From: Spongiimicrobium salis
GTDB lineage: Bacteria; Bacteroidota; Bacteroidia; Flavobacteriales; Flavobacteriaceae
Length of the DNA stretch: 64,000 bases
Assembly: GCF_043678055.1 (NCBI RefSeq)
Contig: NZ_JBHEQA010000001.1
Location: forward strand, 372,001 to 436,000
Reading direction: 5' to 3'
In this document: piece after piece, positions 1 through 8,693 of the stretch
Numbering within the stretch: position 1 is the stretch's first letter
Layout of the letters: the number at the start of each line of letters is the position of its first letter
Position numbers and translations under genes: made by a program
Notes under the pieces: model-generated
What the model was told of the DNA's origin: nothing
Databases searched by the model: none
What the model saw: only the letters and a program-made list of their open reading frames with translations

Positions 1-276
1 ACTACCTTGGATTCTCCGTATAGAGGTCATCGCTTCTTTGCCACTTTTACGGAAAAACAATATGAGAGTTTGGGAATTTTGTTGCGCTATTTAACGGCAC
101 AATATGACATTCCCAAAAATTTCTTAGACGAAGATGAACGTTACAACGTAGGCAGTCCACAAAAAATGACCGGTTTCAGGGGTATTGTATCCCATGTAAA
201 TTATAGAAGTTCCGGGAAATGGGATATTGGTCCCGCTTTTGACTGGAACCGCTTGTTCAATGCTGTCATGGGATAA
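1..276 (+). CDS. N-acetylmuramoyl-L-alanine amidase, C-terminal part (5' end outside window)
   Basis: Open reading frame entering from the left edge in frame 1 and ending at TAA 274-276. The last ~90 residues contain a segment running from a VSHVNY motif to KWDIGPAFDW, which resembles the C-terminal end of Amidase_2 (AmpD/PGRP-type, zinc-dependent) enzymes that cut the amide bond between N-acetylmuramic acid and the peptide stem. The His of VSHVNY would be one of the late zinc or catalytic positions in the family. The N-terminal half and any signal peptide lie outside the window, so localisation cannot be judged. The family call rests on motif recall only. Confidence 0.7.
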   Translation, partial: TTLDSPYRGHRFFATFTEKQYESLGILLRYLTAQYDIPKNFLDEDERYNVGSPQKMTGFRGIVSHVNYRSSGKWDIGPAFDWNRLFNAVMG

Positions 277-366
277 CAAAAAGTGCCCATCAACTTTTGC
301 ATTGTTCTGGATAAGTGCGTTGCTTTTTTTAACTTTCCATATTTATAATGAAAAGTAATCCTTGCT

Positions 367-1224
367 ATGCATTTCTTCTATTTTGACGATCAAAAGTATG
401 GTTTTGAATTGATGATGGACCTGCATCGGTTCGAAAGCAATCCAAATACACATTTTCAACCCGAAGTGCATACTATTGATTTCTATGAAATTATGATCCT
501 TGAGGAAAGCAAAGGCGATGTTTACCTCAATGACCATGGCACCTCCTTAAAGCCTTTGACCTTGCTTTTTGCTTCCCCCCATCAAAAAAAGAAAAACAAC
601 ATAAGGGACGCCAAGGGGTTCCATTTAGTATTTAAAAGTGATTTTCTTGCCGACTTTTTTTCAGACAAACTCTTCGTCCATCGCCTGCATTATTTTTACA
701 ATGCCGTACATCCACAATTTTTTCAGATACGTCCGGAAGATTATGGGTTGATCAAAAGCTGTCTCCATGAAATACAGGAAGAGATCCATCAGTACAAGAT
801 AGATAGCAAGCATATTATACGTTCCTTGCTCTACTTTGTCCTGTCTAAACTCAATAGATTATATGCAGTCCATTATCAGATTTCCCGTGATCAATATGCA
901 CATATAGAAGTATATCAATTCAAAGAAGTTCTGGAAAAGCAAATTCGTAACCTACAACGTGTTGAGGCCTATACCAGCATACTGGGTACAGATAGGAATC
1001 GCCTAAATAAACTTTTAAAGCAGTATGACGGTTCTACCATTACCCAAAATATTCATCAACGATTGATTCAAGAAATCAAAACCGAACTCCTCTACACCTC
1101 CAAGACAATTTCGGAAATTGCCCATGCGCTGAATTTCAGTGAATCCAATAACCTATCCCGTTTCTTTACGCAACACGAAAAGATGAGTCCCTCTCAATTT
1201 AGAACGAAATACAAAATGATATAA
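367..1224 (+). CDS. AraC-family transcriptional regulator
   Basis: 285-residue protein with the usual AraC layout: an N-terminal cupin-like ligand-sensing half (about residues 1-165) and a C-terminal double helix-turn-helix (about 185-285). The second HTH is clear: a TISEIAHALNFSESNNLSRF-type helix pair is followed by the family's closing MSPSQFR motif. It is expected to act in the cytoplasm as a DNA-binding activator. The next gene, for a secreted protein, starts only 64 bases downstream on the same strand and is a plausible target or co-transcribed partner. The effector cannot be read from the sequence. Confidence 0.9.
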   Translation: MHFFYFDDQKYGFELMMDLHRFESNPNTHFQPEVHTIDFYEIMILEESKGDVYLNDHGTSLKPLTLLFASPHQKKKNNIRDAKGFHLVFKSDFLADFFSDKLFVHRLHYFYNAVHPQFFQIRPEDYGLIKSCLHEIQEEIHQYKIDSKHIIRSLLYFVLSKLNRLYAVHYQISRDQYAHIEVYQFKEVLEKQIRNLQRVEAYTSILGTDRNRLNKLLKQYDGSTITQNIHQRLIQEIKTELLYTSKTISEIAHALNFSESNNLSRFFTQHEKMSPSQFRTKYKMI

Positions 1225-1288
1225 AACAGTTTCAATTTGATACGAAAGAATCTTTGGTTTCATCGGACCTTTGTTTCAAACGATAGTC

Positions 1289-2377
1289 ATGTTACAAAAA
1301 TACGCTCTTGTTCTTTTATCTTTCAGTTTCAGTTTGTCTTTTGGGCAGCAAAAAAATGTTGCCTTAAATGCAGATTCTTGGACCGTACATAAAAATACCA
1401 GCGCTGAATTTGAAGAAGTTCAGGGTAGAAACACTTTGTTCCTGAATGGTCGTGTTACCCTCAAAGATTTTTCCTTTTTAAATGGCACGCTCCAAGTAGA
1501 TATACTCGCCAACTCCTCCAGAAGTTTTGCCGGTATATTTTTTCGATCTCAACAAGAAACCTCAGAAGAAGTGTATTTACGCATGCACAAAAGCAAGCAA
1601 CCCGATGCTGTACAATATACTCCTCTATATCACGGGGAAAGCAATTGGCAATTGTACCGGGAACATCAAGTAAAAGTTCCTTTCAAAGAAAAAGGATGGA
1701 ACACCTTGAAAATTACCATTTTAAATAATGCCGCCAAAGTTTATGTAAATGATGACTTCGTCATGGAAGTAGCTCATTTAAAAACGGGAAATAATGTGGG
1801 AAGTGTAGGTTTGTGGGCATTGTTTGGGAATCGTTTCTCCAATTTTAGCTATACCGAAGGTTTTGACTTCACTCCTAAATTTAAATACCCCCAGCAGGTG
1901 GATTCCAATATCATATCCCAATGGGAAATATCCGAACCACATTCGTATCATGAAAAGGCCTATGAAAAAGATTTTACAAAGGAAGTCTATCAAAAGGCAA
2001 GCACGGAAGTATCGGGTTTATTGCCCATAGGAAAATATGTTGAAAAACCTTCAAGGGCTAATTTTGACAAAAACAAGGAAGACTATGTGGTGCTACAGCT
2101 CAATATACGATCCGACAAAAATCAGTTAAAAAAATTCTTTTTTGATTATAGTGACAAAGCCATTATTTTCTTAAATAAAACTGAGCTTTTTCGAGGCAAC
2201 AATGCTTTTAGAAGTAAAGGAATTCAGCATAAGGGCCATACAGACATAGAGGCGAACACTTTAACTTTAACATTAAAAAAAGGCATAAATGTTCTTCATG
2301 TAATGGTCATTGAAAAAGCAAATGGTTGGGGGTTCCTCGGAAAGTTTGAGAATAGGGATGATATTTCCATACCTTAA
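1289..2377 (+). CDS. Secreted two-domain protein: LamG/DUF1080-like jelly roll plus a second beta domain
   Basis: The ATG at 1289 is preferred to an in-frame TTG at 1271 because it gives a clean signal peptide (hydrophobic LLSFSFSLSFG, cleavage near GQ). Mature residues ~25-195 look like a concanavalin-type jelly roll (DUF1080/LamG style; motifs AGIFFRSQ, GSVGLWALFG). Residues ~215-362 form a second beta-rich region ending with a GINVLHVMVIE strand that resembles galactose-binding-like folds. No catalytic residues are recognised. Such modules often bind or hydrolyse sugars. It follows the AraC regulator by 64 bases and ends at a strong bidirectional terminator. Function is unassigned. Confidence 0.65.
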   Translation: MLQKYALVLLSFSFSLSFGQQKNVALNADSWTVHKNTSAEFEEVQGRNTLFLNGRVTLKDFSFLNGTLQVDILANSSRSFAGIFFRSQQETSEEVYLRMHKSKQPDAVQYTPLYHGESNWQLYREHQVKVPFKEKGWNTLKITILNNAAKVYVNDDFVMEVAHLKTGNNVGSVGLWALFGNRFSNFSYTEGFDFTPKFKYPQQVDSNIISQWEISEPHSYHEKAYEKDFTKEVYQKASTEVSGLLPIGKYVEKPSRANFDKNKEDYVVLQLNIRSDKNQLKKFFFDYSDKAIIFLNKTELFRGNNAFRSKGIQHKGHTDIEANTLTLTLKKGINVLHVMVIEKANGWGFLGKFENRDDISIP

Positions 2378-2405
2378 AAAAAGGAACCACAACTTTAGCT
2401 AAAAT

Positions 2406-2436
2406 AAAAAAGGGCCATGTGCATGGCCCTTTTCCT
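2406..2436. terminator. Bidirectional intrinsic terminator
   Basis: An A-run is followed by a GGGCCATG/CATGGCCC inverted repeat and a T-run. It lies between two convergent genes (the secreted protein at 1289 on + and the M57 peptidase on -) and can serve both. Confidence 0.85.
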
Positions 2437-2460
2437 AATTCTAAAATTAATGTCCTAATA

Positions 2461-3315
2461 TTAATATAAGAATCGAAGTGCGGTTCTGTCATTGGCATTG
2501 AACTCTCCATTAACACCACTGTTAAAGCAGGCTAACATAATAGAGTTTGGATCAAAACCAGCCGGTGTTCCAGGAATTTGGATTGCTCCTACTCCTCCAT
2601 CACCTTCATTGATGTTATCTCCACAGCTCTGTCTGCTGAAGAAATCGGTGTGTCTGAATCCAATAGAATGTCCAATTTCATGTGTTACAACATGCTCGTT
2701 AACATCATTGGAAAAGCCATTTAAACCAAAAATTTGAACGAATCTGTTAGGGTTTCCACCAGAAGGGAATCCGGCAGAACCTCCAGCTCCACCTGGATTG
2801 TTCACAGAGTTGTCAAAAACAACTATATCTGCATTCGTACTTTGGGCAAAACGCAAACTAAAGCTAATTCCCAAATTTAATGCATTGTAGTTGTTCACGG
2901 CACGGCGTAAACCTGTTCTACCTCTAGAAGATAAGGCAAACTGTCCTCCCGTATACCCTATAACGGTTAAGGTACGTGGTTGGCTTACCAAATTATTGGT
3001 TCTGTACTGCTCACTGGTGATTCCACCTTCATCAGCATAGATGCTCATCGTGTTGATTTCGTTTTCAGTAAGTAGAATATCTCCTCCGATCTTGAAACCT
3101 TCAAAAGTACTGCCATCTGGGTAGGTTGTAGTGTAAGGTTCTACCACACTGCTATTTAGGGCCAAAGCATCTAGTTTGGCCCTCAAAGCAGGCGTTACTT
3201 TTAGTTCGGCTTCTACGGTTTCTACCTCTGTTCCTACATCTTCTGACTCACAGGAGACAAAAACGGTCATTAGGGAAAGCGCAAAAATTTTACCGAAATT
3301 CTGTAAATTTTTCAT
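2461..3315 (-). CDS. M57-type (dual-action HEIGH) metallopeptidase, lipoprotein
   Basis: 284 residues. An N-terminal lipoprotein signal ends in a lipobox with Cys at residue 22 (TVFVSC), so the protein should be membrane-anchored, possibly at the surface. The zinc-metalloprotease core is THEIGHSIGFRH, with the two His ligands and catalytic Glu of HExxH plus a third His six residues on, as in the dual-action HEIGH (peptidase M57) family. Length and architecture fit secreted Bacteroidota members. It is transcribed divergently from an S8 peptidase across a 331-base AT-rich region and converges on a shared terminator. The substrate is unknown. Confidence 0.88.
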   Translation of the reverse strand: MKNLQNFGKIFALSLMTVFVSCESEDVGTEVETVEAELKVTPALRAKLDALALNSSVVEPYTTTYPDGSTFEGFKIGGDILLTENEINTMSIYADEGGITSEQYRTNNLVSQPRTLTVIGYTGGQFALSSRGRTGLRRAVNNYNALNLGISFSLRFAQSTNADIVVFDNSVNNPGGAGGSAGFPSGGNPNRFVQIFGLNGFSNDVNEHVVTHEIGHSIGFRHTDFFSRQSCGDNINEGDGGVGAIQIPGTPAGFDPNSIMLACFNSGVNGEFNANDRTALRFLY

Positions 3316-3646
3316 TTTTTAATAGTTTTTAGTTAACAAAATGTGAAATGTAAATTCTGTGCACGAATTTTCTGGCAGCTAAAGTATTGCGTTTTATTTT
3401 TAATTAACAATTTTTTAAGATAAATTCGATGAAATGCACACTCAAAATTTTCAGTTTTGCTTAATTGTTATATTTTGCATTAATTTTTAGCGTATCAATC
3501 AAAAATGTTAACAAAAAATACGTTAATCGAAAAAACGAATTATTTCTAGATTTTCTATTTAAAATGTAATACTTTTAAACGTTTACCCCATCTAAAAATC
3601 TTGACAAAAAACTACATTCCCCAATGTAATTATTGTCACTTTAGCT
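3316..3646. other. AT-rich divergent intergenic region between two secreted peptidase genes
   Basis: 331 bases with no ORF of note, strongly AT-rich with many A/T runs. It must hold the promoters of the M57 peptidase (-) and the S8 peptidase (+). A TTG at 3601-3603 followed by a weak TA-containing element near 3627 is a tentative promoter for the S8 gene. No clear operator or RNA structure was seen. Confidence 0.6.
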
Positions 3647-6487
3647 ATGAAAGAACACCTATACCGTATTGTACTATTGCTCTACGCCGCACCTATTTTG
3701 GGGCAAACGTCATTTGACACGAAATGGATGGATTACATTCATAAAAATCAGGATTTGACGTCTTTACAGCAAAAAAATGCTACCGTGACTGCCTTGATCC
3801 GTTTGCGTACCGAACAAAAGTCTTTCTTGGGAACCAAAGAGATAACCGTACTGCGCGTTCTCGATAATGAACATTATGTAATTTCTTTACCCCAAACAAT
3901 GTACTCTCCTTCCAATGAAATGTACAGTATAGCTTTGGTCAATAATGAATGGAAACTAGGGAATTCCGTAAAGAACATTCAATCCACAACCGAAGCCAAC
4001 TATGTCGTCCATTCTAAAGACCTCCAAAAAACGCAGGATTTACTCAAAAGAAATAAAACGGTTTCCATTACCGGGCAGACAAGTGCCTATTTGTATATCT
4101 ATGGAAGATTATCCGATATCAAGGCTGCGGTACTTCCCTTAACAGAAGTAACCTATATTGGGTACGAATCTTTTGACCCTATACCAGAAAGTACTGTAAA
4201 TGATCTAAACCTTGGCATTAACAATATCAATAAAATAGCAGTAGATTATCCCAACCTTACCGGAATGGGCATTACCGTTTCCGTAAAGGACAATCGCTAT
4301 TTTGAAGGAGATATTGATCTTATCGATAAATTGATTTTCTCTCCTTTACAATCCGACATTTTTGAACAACACCCAACAGATATGTCCACCATCATAGCCG
4401 GACTTGGAAATTCTTCCATAAATGGCAAAGGGGTTGCCCCAAGTGCGCTCCTACAATCTTCAAACTTAATGAACCTACCCCCTGATGCTGCCCAATACTT
4501 GACAGGAAGCGGTATTTTCATACAAAATCATTCTTACGGCACTTCTATTGAAAATTTTTATGGCTCGCTCGCCCAGGCCTATGATCAACATATTCATGAA
4601 AACCCAAATGAATTGCACATTTTTTCTTCAGGAAATGCTGGAGGCATTGTACCTGAGGATGGGAGTTATGCTGGTCTTGGAAATTTTGCCAATCTCACAG
4701 GGAATTTTAAAATGGGCAAGAACAACTTGATTATTGGAGCGATAAATGAGGAGGATGAACGTTCTCCTTTTTCATCAAAAGGACCTGCTTTTGACGGTAG
4801 AATAAAACCAGAATTGGTAAGCTACAGTATCATTGGAACTTCCAATTCCACAGCGTTGACTTCCGGCTTGTCCGCCCTACTACAACAAGCCTATCAAGAG
4901 TCACAAGGTACACCTGCCCCAGCTGCGCTCTCTAAAGCGGCCTTGATCAATAGCGCCAATGACATTGGGGCCAAAGGTCCCGATTTTGCCACGGGTTATG
5001 GGAACATCAATGGTCATAGAGCGGTTAGTACCCTCATAGAGGGACGCTATATTCTAGACGAAGTGCAACCCGCAGAAACCAAAAATTTCTCTATTCCCCT
5101 ACCCGAAAATGCCAAAAACCTTAAAATTACTTTGGTCTGGACAGATGTCCCAGCGATGGTCAATAGTAATCTTGCCCTCATCAATGATATTGACATGACC
5201 GTTATCTCGCCTTCAGGTAGTACGCACTTACCCTGGATATTGAACAGCAACCCTTCCCAAGCTGCTTTGGAAGCTTCAGCGGAAAGGGGAGAAGATCACC
5301 TCAACAATATTGAACAAGTAGTGATCGAAAATCCAAGTTCCGGCGAATTTAGTATCCGTATTACAGGCTTTGACATCAGCACTCCTTCCCAAGCATTTGC
5401 CATTGCCTATCAATGGGATATCGAAGATCATTTTTCATGGAACTACCCTCTGGTCAATGATAATTTCCCGTATAATGGGGAAACCATAAGTTATTTTAGA
5501 TGGGAAAGTAGTTTTGATGAGGCTGCGGGAGAATTGGCTATTAGTTATGATGATGGTCTTAGTTGGAATGTCATAGACACACAATTAGCTATTCAGGATG
5601 GCTTTTATCTATGGGAGCCCCCAGAGGATTTTGCCGGTACCGCCCTAGCGAGAATGACCATTGATGAGCAAGACTTTCTTACTGAACCCTTTACGATTTC
5701 CAGAGCCATTAATATCAATGTAGGATTAAATTGTGAAGACACGGTTCAACTCGTTTGGAGGAAACAAGAAGGGGTTTCGGCATATCGGGTGTACAATTTA
5801 AATGAAAATACACTAGAACCATTAGTTACGGCCGTGGATACTACTTTTGTCTTTAATAAAACTGCCGTTGCTTCCAATTTTTTTTCAGTACAACCTATTT
5901 TAGAAAACGGGAATCCCGGTATTCTTGGAATAGCACAGGATTATGAGGTATTTGAAGCAGGCTGCTATGAGAGCGCATTGATTGCGGAGGTCTCAGAAGA
6001 TCAAACCGCGGGTGAGCTCAGCATAATCGTATCCAGTGTATTAAATGTGGCTACAATAGAAATTGAAAAGCTCGTTGCAGGTACTTTTGAAGCTATAGGA
6101 ACTATTGCCGAAAATGCTTCGTTACGCTTTGTTTTTTTAGATGAAAATCCGGATCAGGGACTGAATACTTACCGGGTTAAAATTACCACTTTGGATGGTG
6201 GCACGTTCTTTTCTGAAGAGGCAGAGCTCTTCTTTTTGAGCACCACTCCTTTTGCTTTTTTCCCCAATCCGGTAACGGATGGAATCACCATTTTTACCAA
6301 AAGTTTTCCTGAGGAAAAAGTATGGATGGAAATTTATAGTCTGGCAGGGCGATTACTAATGACCACGGAGATAAATTCGGAACAGCAATTTGTTGTTTTA
6401 ACCAATTTGCGTCAAGGTGTATACGCTTTATCGCTGTACAGTGAAAAAAGTAAGGAACGCTTGGCCAAGCTCATCTATAAGCTCTAG
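3647..6487 (+). CDS. S8 (subtilisin-like) serine peptidase with T9SS type A sorting domain
   Basis: 946 residues: Sec signal peptide (cleavage after LGQ, ~20), a propeptide-like region to ~185, a subtilisin domain ~190-460, beta-sandwich/P-domain-like modules, and a C-terminal Por_Secre_tail-type domain (~866-946) with an FFPNPVTDG start and GVYALSLY near its end. The likely triad is Asp215 (in VKDN), His242 (in HPTDM) and Ser399 (in GTSNST), with oxyanion Asn330 (in SSGNAG). The motifs around Asp and His deviate from consensus (HPTDM rather than HGTHV), but the catalytic residues seem present. It is predicted to be secreted through the outer membrane by T9SS. Confidence 0.87.
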   Translation: MKEHLYRIVLLLYAAPILGQTSFDTKWMDYIHKNQDLTSLQQKNATVTALIRLRTEQKSFLGTKEITVLRVLDNEHYVISLPQTMYSPSNEMYSIALVNNEWKLGNSVKNIQSTTEANYVVHSKDLQKTQDLLKRNKTVSITGQTSAYLYIYGRLSDIKAAVLPLTEVTYIGYESFDPIPESTVNDLNLGINNINKIAVDYPNLTGMGITVSVKDNRYFEGDIDLIDKLIFSPLQSDIFEQHPTDMSTIIAGLGNSSINGKGVAPSALLQSSNLMNLPPDAAQYLTGSGIFIQNHSYGTSIENFYGSLAQAYDQHIHENPNELHIFSSGNAGGIVPEDGSYAGLGNFANLTGNFKMGKNNLIIGAINEEDERSPFSSKGPAFDGRIKPELVSYSIIGTSNSTALTSGLSALLQQAYQESQGTPAPAALSKAALINSANDIGAKGPDFATGYGNINGHRAVSTLIEGRYILDEVQPAETKNFSIPLPENAKNLKITLVWTDVPAMVNSNLALINDIDMTVISPSGSTHLPWILNSNPSQAALEASAERGEDHLNNIEQVVIENPSSGEFSIRITGFDISTPSQAFAIAYQWDIEDHFSWNYPLVNDNFPYNGETISYFRWESSFDEAAGELAISYDDGLSWNVIDTQLAIQDGFYLWEPPEDFAGTALARMTIDEQDFLTEPFTISRAININVGLNCEDTVQLVWRKQEGVSAYRVYNLNENTLEPLVTAVDTTFVFNKTAVASNFFSVQPILENGNPGILGIAQDYEVFEAGCYESALIAEVSEDQTAGELSIIVSSVLNVATIEIEKLVAGTFEAIGTIAENASLRFVFLDENPDQGLNTYRVKITTLDGGTFFSEEAELFFLSTTPFAFFPNPVTDGITIFTKSFPEEKVWMEIYSLAGRLLMTTEINSEQQFVVLTNLRQGVYALSLYSEKSKERLAKLIYKL

Positions 6488-6627
6488 GAATTATTAAAGA
6501 TTTTGGGGTTATTGGGCTTCCCCATAGAAAAGAAAGCTTTTCATTGAGGTCAAAAGCATCTACTACAAAGTATCAGATAGACACTCCTAAGAACACCTGC
6601 ACCTAAAACTTAACTACAAAAGTATAC

Positions 6628-6903
6628 TTATACAATTTCTGCATTAAGTCCCGCCTTTAACAGCTTACTGCACTGCGGTTTAAGGTCTTTATACGCTCCC
6701 GTCTTCACCGTACACTTTCCATTGTGATGCACAATAATGGCACATTGCTCTGCCTGCTCCGGTGTATGGTCACAAACGGCTATTAAAGTATCAATAACAT
6801 GGTCAAATGTATTGACATCATCATTGAACAATAAGATTTCGTGCTGCTTTACCGTTTCTTCAACGACTAGGAGTTCTTCCGATAATTTTTCTTTACCACT
6901 CAT
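6628..6903 (-). CDS. clpS: ClpS, ATP-dependent Clp protease adaptor
   Basis: 91 residues with the ClpS fold signature: an ILLFNDDVNTFDHVI strand/loop that holds the NDD residues used to bind N-degron termini, then a HHNGKCTVKTG segment. ClpS docks on the ClpA/ClpC N-domain and delivers N-end-rule substrates. The flexible N-terminal ~20 residues fit the known extension. It lies just downstream of prmA on the same strand with a 24-base gap, so co-transcription is likely. Normal length for the family. Confidence 0.93.
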   Translation of the reverse strand: MSGKEKLSEELLVVEETVKQHEILLFNDDVNTFDHVIDTLIAVCDHTPEQAEQCAIIVHHNGKCTVKTGAYKDLKPQCSKLLKAGLNAEIV

Positions 6904-6927
6904 AGAAATGGGGTTTTATCTTCGAAA

Positions 6928-7764
6928 CTAAAATACATATTTTACAGCAACCCAATTATTTTTTTCGCTGTTTTTTTCAAATTTTAACCCTTCCTTGGCA
7001 CATTTTTCGGATATTATTGGGATATCCTCTTGATAAAATCCACTTAAAAAAAGGATTCCTTCTTGTTTTAAACATCCAACATAAGTGGGGATATCCGAAA
7101 GTAAAATGTTTCTATTGATATTCGCCAAAATGATGTCATAGCGTTGATTTTTCAATAAACTAGCATCTCCTTCGTATACACTAACTTGCGGGCACTGGTT
7201 ACGTTCCACATTTTCCAGGGCGTTGACGTAACACCAATTGTCAACATCTATAGCATCTACGGAAGATGCTCCTCGCATTGCCGCCAGAATACCAAGTACA
7301 CCTGTCCCACTTCCCATATCCAAGACACTTTTACCCTTAAAATCATGCTCCAAGATGTGTTGCAACATCATATGGGTTGTTTCATGATGCCCCGTACCAA
7401 AACTCATTTTAGGCTCAATGACAATATCATAACGAACATTTGGCTTTGAATGAAAAGGAGCACGTACCGCACAAAGTTCTCCCACTTGAATAGGTTCAAA
7501 ATTTTCCTCCCAAGTGGCATTCCAATTCTCTTGGGCAATCTCCTCTTTAGTATAGGCAATCTGAAAATTTGGATGTTCTAAAATCTGGATACCTTCCAGA
7601 ATTGAAGGATTCCAATCTTCTTTCTGTATATAGGCCAAAATCCCTGTTTCTTCCTCTACAAAGCTCTCAAAACCAACCTCTCCCAGCTCAGCAATTAGAA
7701 TATCAGAACCTGGCTGCACAGGCTCAACGGTAAAATGATATCCTATATATACGGTATTATTCAT
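6928..7764 (-). CDS. prmA: PrmA, ribosomal protein L11 methyltransferase
   Basis: 278 residues from the ATG at 7764, chosen over 7782 because MNNTVYIGYHF matches the usual N-terminus. A substrate-recognition domain (~1-90) precedes a class I SAM methyltransferase with the SFGTGHHETT motif (121-130), which is typical of PrmA, and motif I VLDMGSGTG (147-155). An ANINRNIL catalytic-type motif follows in the second half. The enzyme trimethylates ribosomal protein L11 in the cytoplasm. It lies between tpiA and clpS on the same strand. Confidence 0.93.
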   Translation of the reverse strand: MNNTVYIGYHFTVEPVQPGSDILIAELGEVGFESFVEEETGILAYIQKEDWNPSILEGIQILEHPNFQIAYTKEEIAQENWNATWEENFEPIQVGELCAVRAPFHSKPNVRYDIVIEPKMSFGTGHHETTHMMLQHILEHDFKGKSVLDMGSGTGVLGILAAMRGASSVDAIDVDNWCYVNALENVERNQCPQVSVYEGDASLLKNQRYDIILANINRNILLSDIPTYVGCLKQEGILFLSGFYQEDIPIISEKCAKEGLKFEKNSEKNNWVAVKYVF

Positions 7765-7844
7765 CGCGGGTAGCTTTAGCAAAAAGGCGTATTCAATACA
7801 ACATTATTCAGCATCATCATATCTTTCGTACAGGTTTCCTTACA

Positions 7845-8594
7845 TTAGATTGCCCGTATAATGGCAATAAAATCATCAGCATTTAAAGATGCCCCTCCTA
7901 TAAGACCTCCATCTACATCGGGTTTTGAAAAAATCTCCTCCGCATTGGCCGGTTTTACACTGCCACCATACAGAATGGATACTTCATCTGCCACAGTAGC
8001 GTCGAAGGCCTCTGTTACTGTCTTCCTGATAAAGGCGTGCATCTCTTGTGCTTGTTCCGGGGAAGCCGTCTCCCCTGTACCGATGGCCCACACTGGCTCG
8101 TAAGCCAATACAATATTCTTCCATGCTGCTGTATCTAAATGAAATAAGGCATTTTTCAATTGTTCCTCTACTACCTTAAAATGGTTTCCAGACTTACGAT
8201 CTTCCAATTCTTCGCCAAAACAAAAAAGAATTCGTATCCCTTTTCCTAAGGCGGTATCTACTTTCTTGGCTAAAATTTCATCGGTCTCGCCAAAATAGGC
8301 CCTTCGTTCCGAATGTCCAATAATTGCAGTTTCTATACCAACATTCAATAACATGTCTCCAGAGATTTCCCCGGTATAGGCGCCGCTTTCTGCAAAATGC
8401 ATATTCTGAGCAATCACTTCTATGGCAGAAGCATGCAAATGACGTACAGCTGCCGCAAGATTTATTGAAGTTGGCGCTACCATTACTTCCGCATGGGTAT
8501 CTGGCAATTTAGCGGATAAGGCCGATAACAATGTTTCCGTTTCCTCTAAATTTTTGTTCATTTTCCAGTTTCCTGCAACGATTTTGTTTCTCAT
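7845..8594 (-). CDS. tpiA: Triosephosphate isomerase
   Basis: 249 residues, standard length. The active-site elements are all visible: Asn9/Lys11 in GNWKMN, electrophile His94 in IIGHSERR, catalytic Glu166 in AYEPVWAIGTG, and the phosphate-binding GGS loop near the C-terminus. It interconverts dihydroxyacetone phosphate and glyceraldehyde 3-phosphate in glycolysis and gluconeogenesis. It sits between the MauE/DoxX-like membrane protein and prmA, all on the minus strand, and is probably part of one transcription unit. Confidence 0.97.
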   Translation of the reverse strand: MRNKIVAGNWKMNKNLEETETLLSALSAKLPDTHAEVMVAPTSINLAAAVRHLHASAIEVIAQNMHFAESGAYTGEISGDMLLNVGIETAIIGHSERRAYFGETDEILAKKVDTALGKGIRILFCFGEELEDRKSGNHFKVVEEQLKNALFHLDTAAWKNIVLAYEPVWAIGTGETASPEQAQEMHAFIRKTVTEAFDATVADEVSILYGGSVKPANAEEIFSKPDVDGGLIGGASLNADDFIAIIRAI

Positions 8595-8693
8595 GATGTT
8601 CTGTTGATTTCATTATTTTTTTCAAAGGTGCAAAAGTATGGTTTGCCCTTATATCCTACCCATATAAATTCTAATCATTACGATACCCAAGCG

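Noticed and set aside
6488..6627. Terminator between the S8 peptidase and clpS
   Set aside because: Only short GGGG/CCCC and GAAAAG/CTTTTC pairs are visible; neither is convincing.
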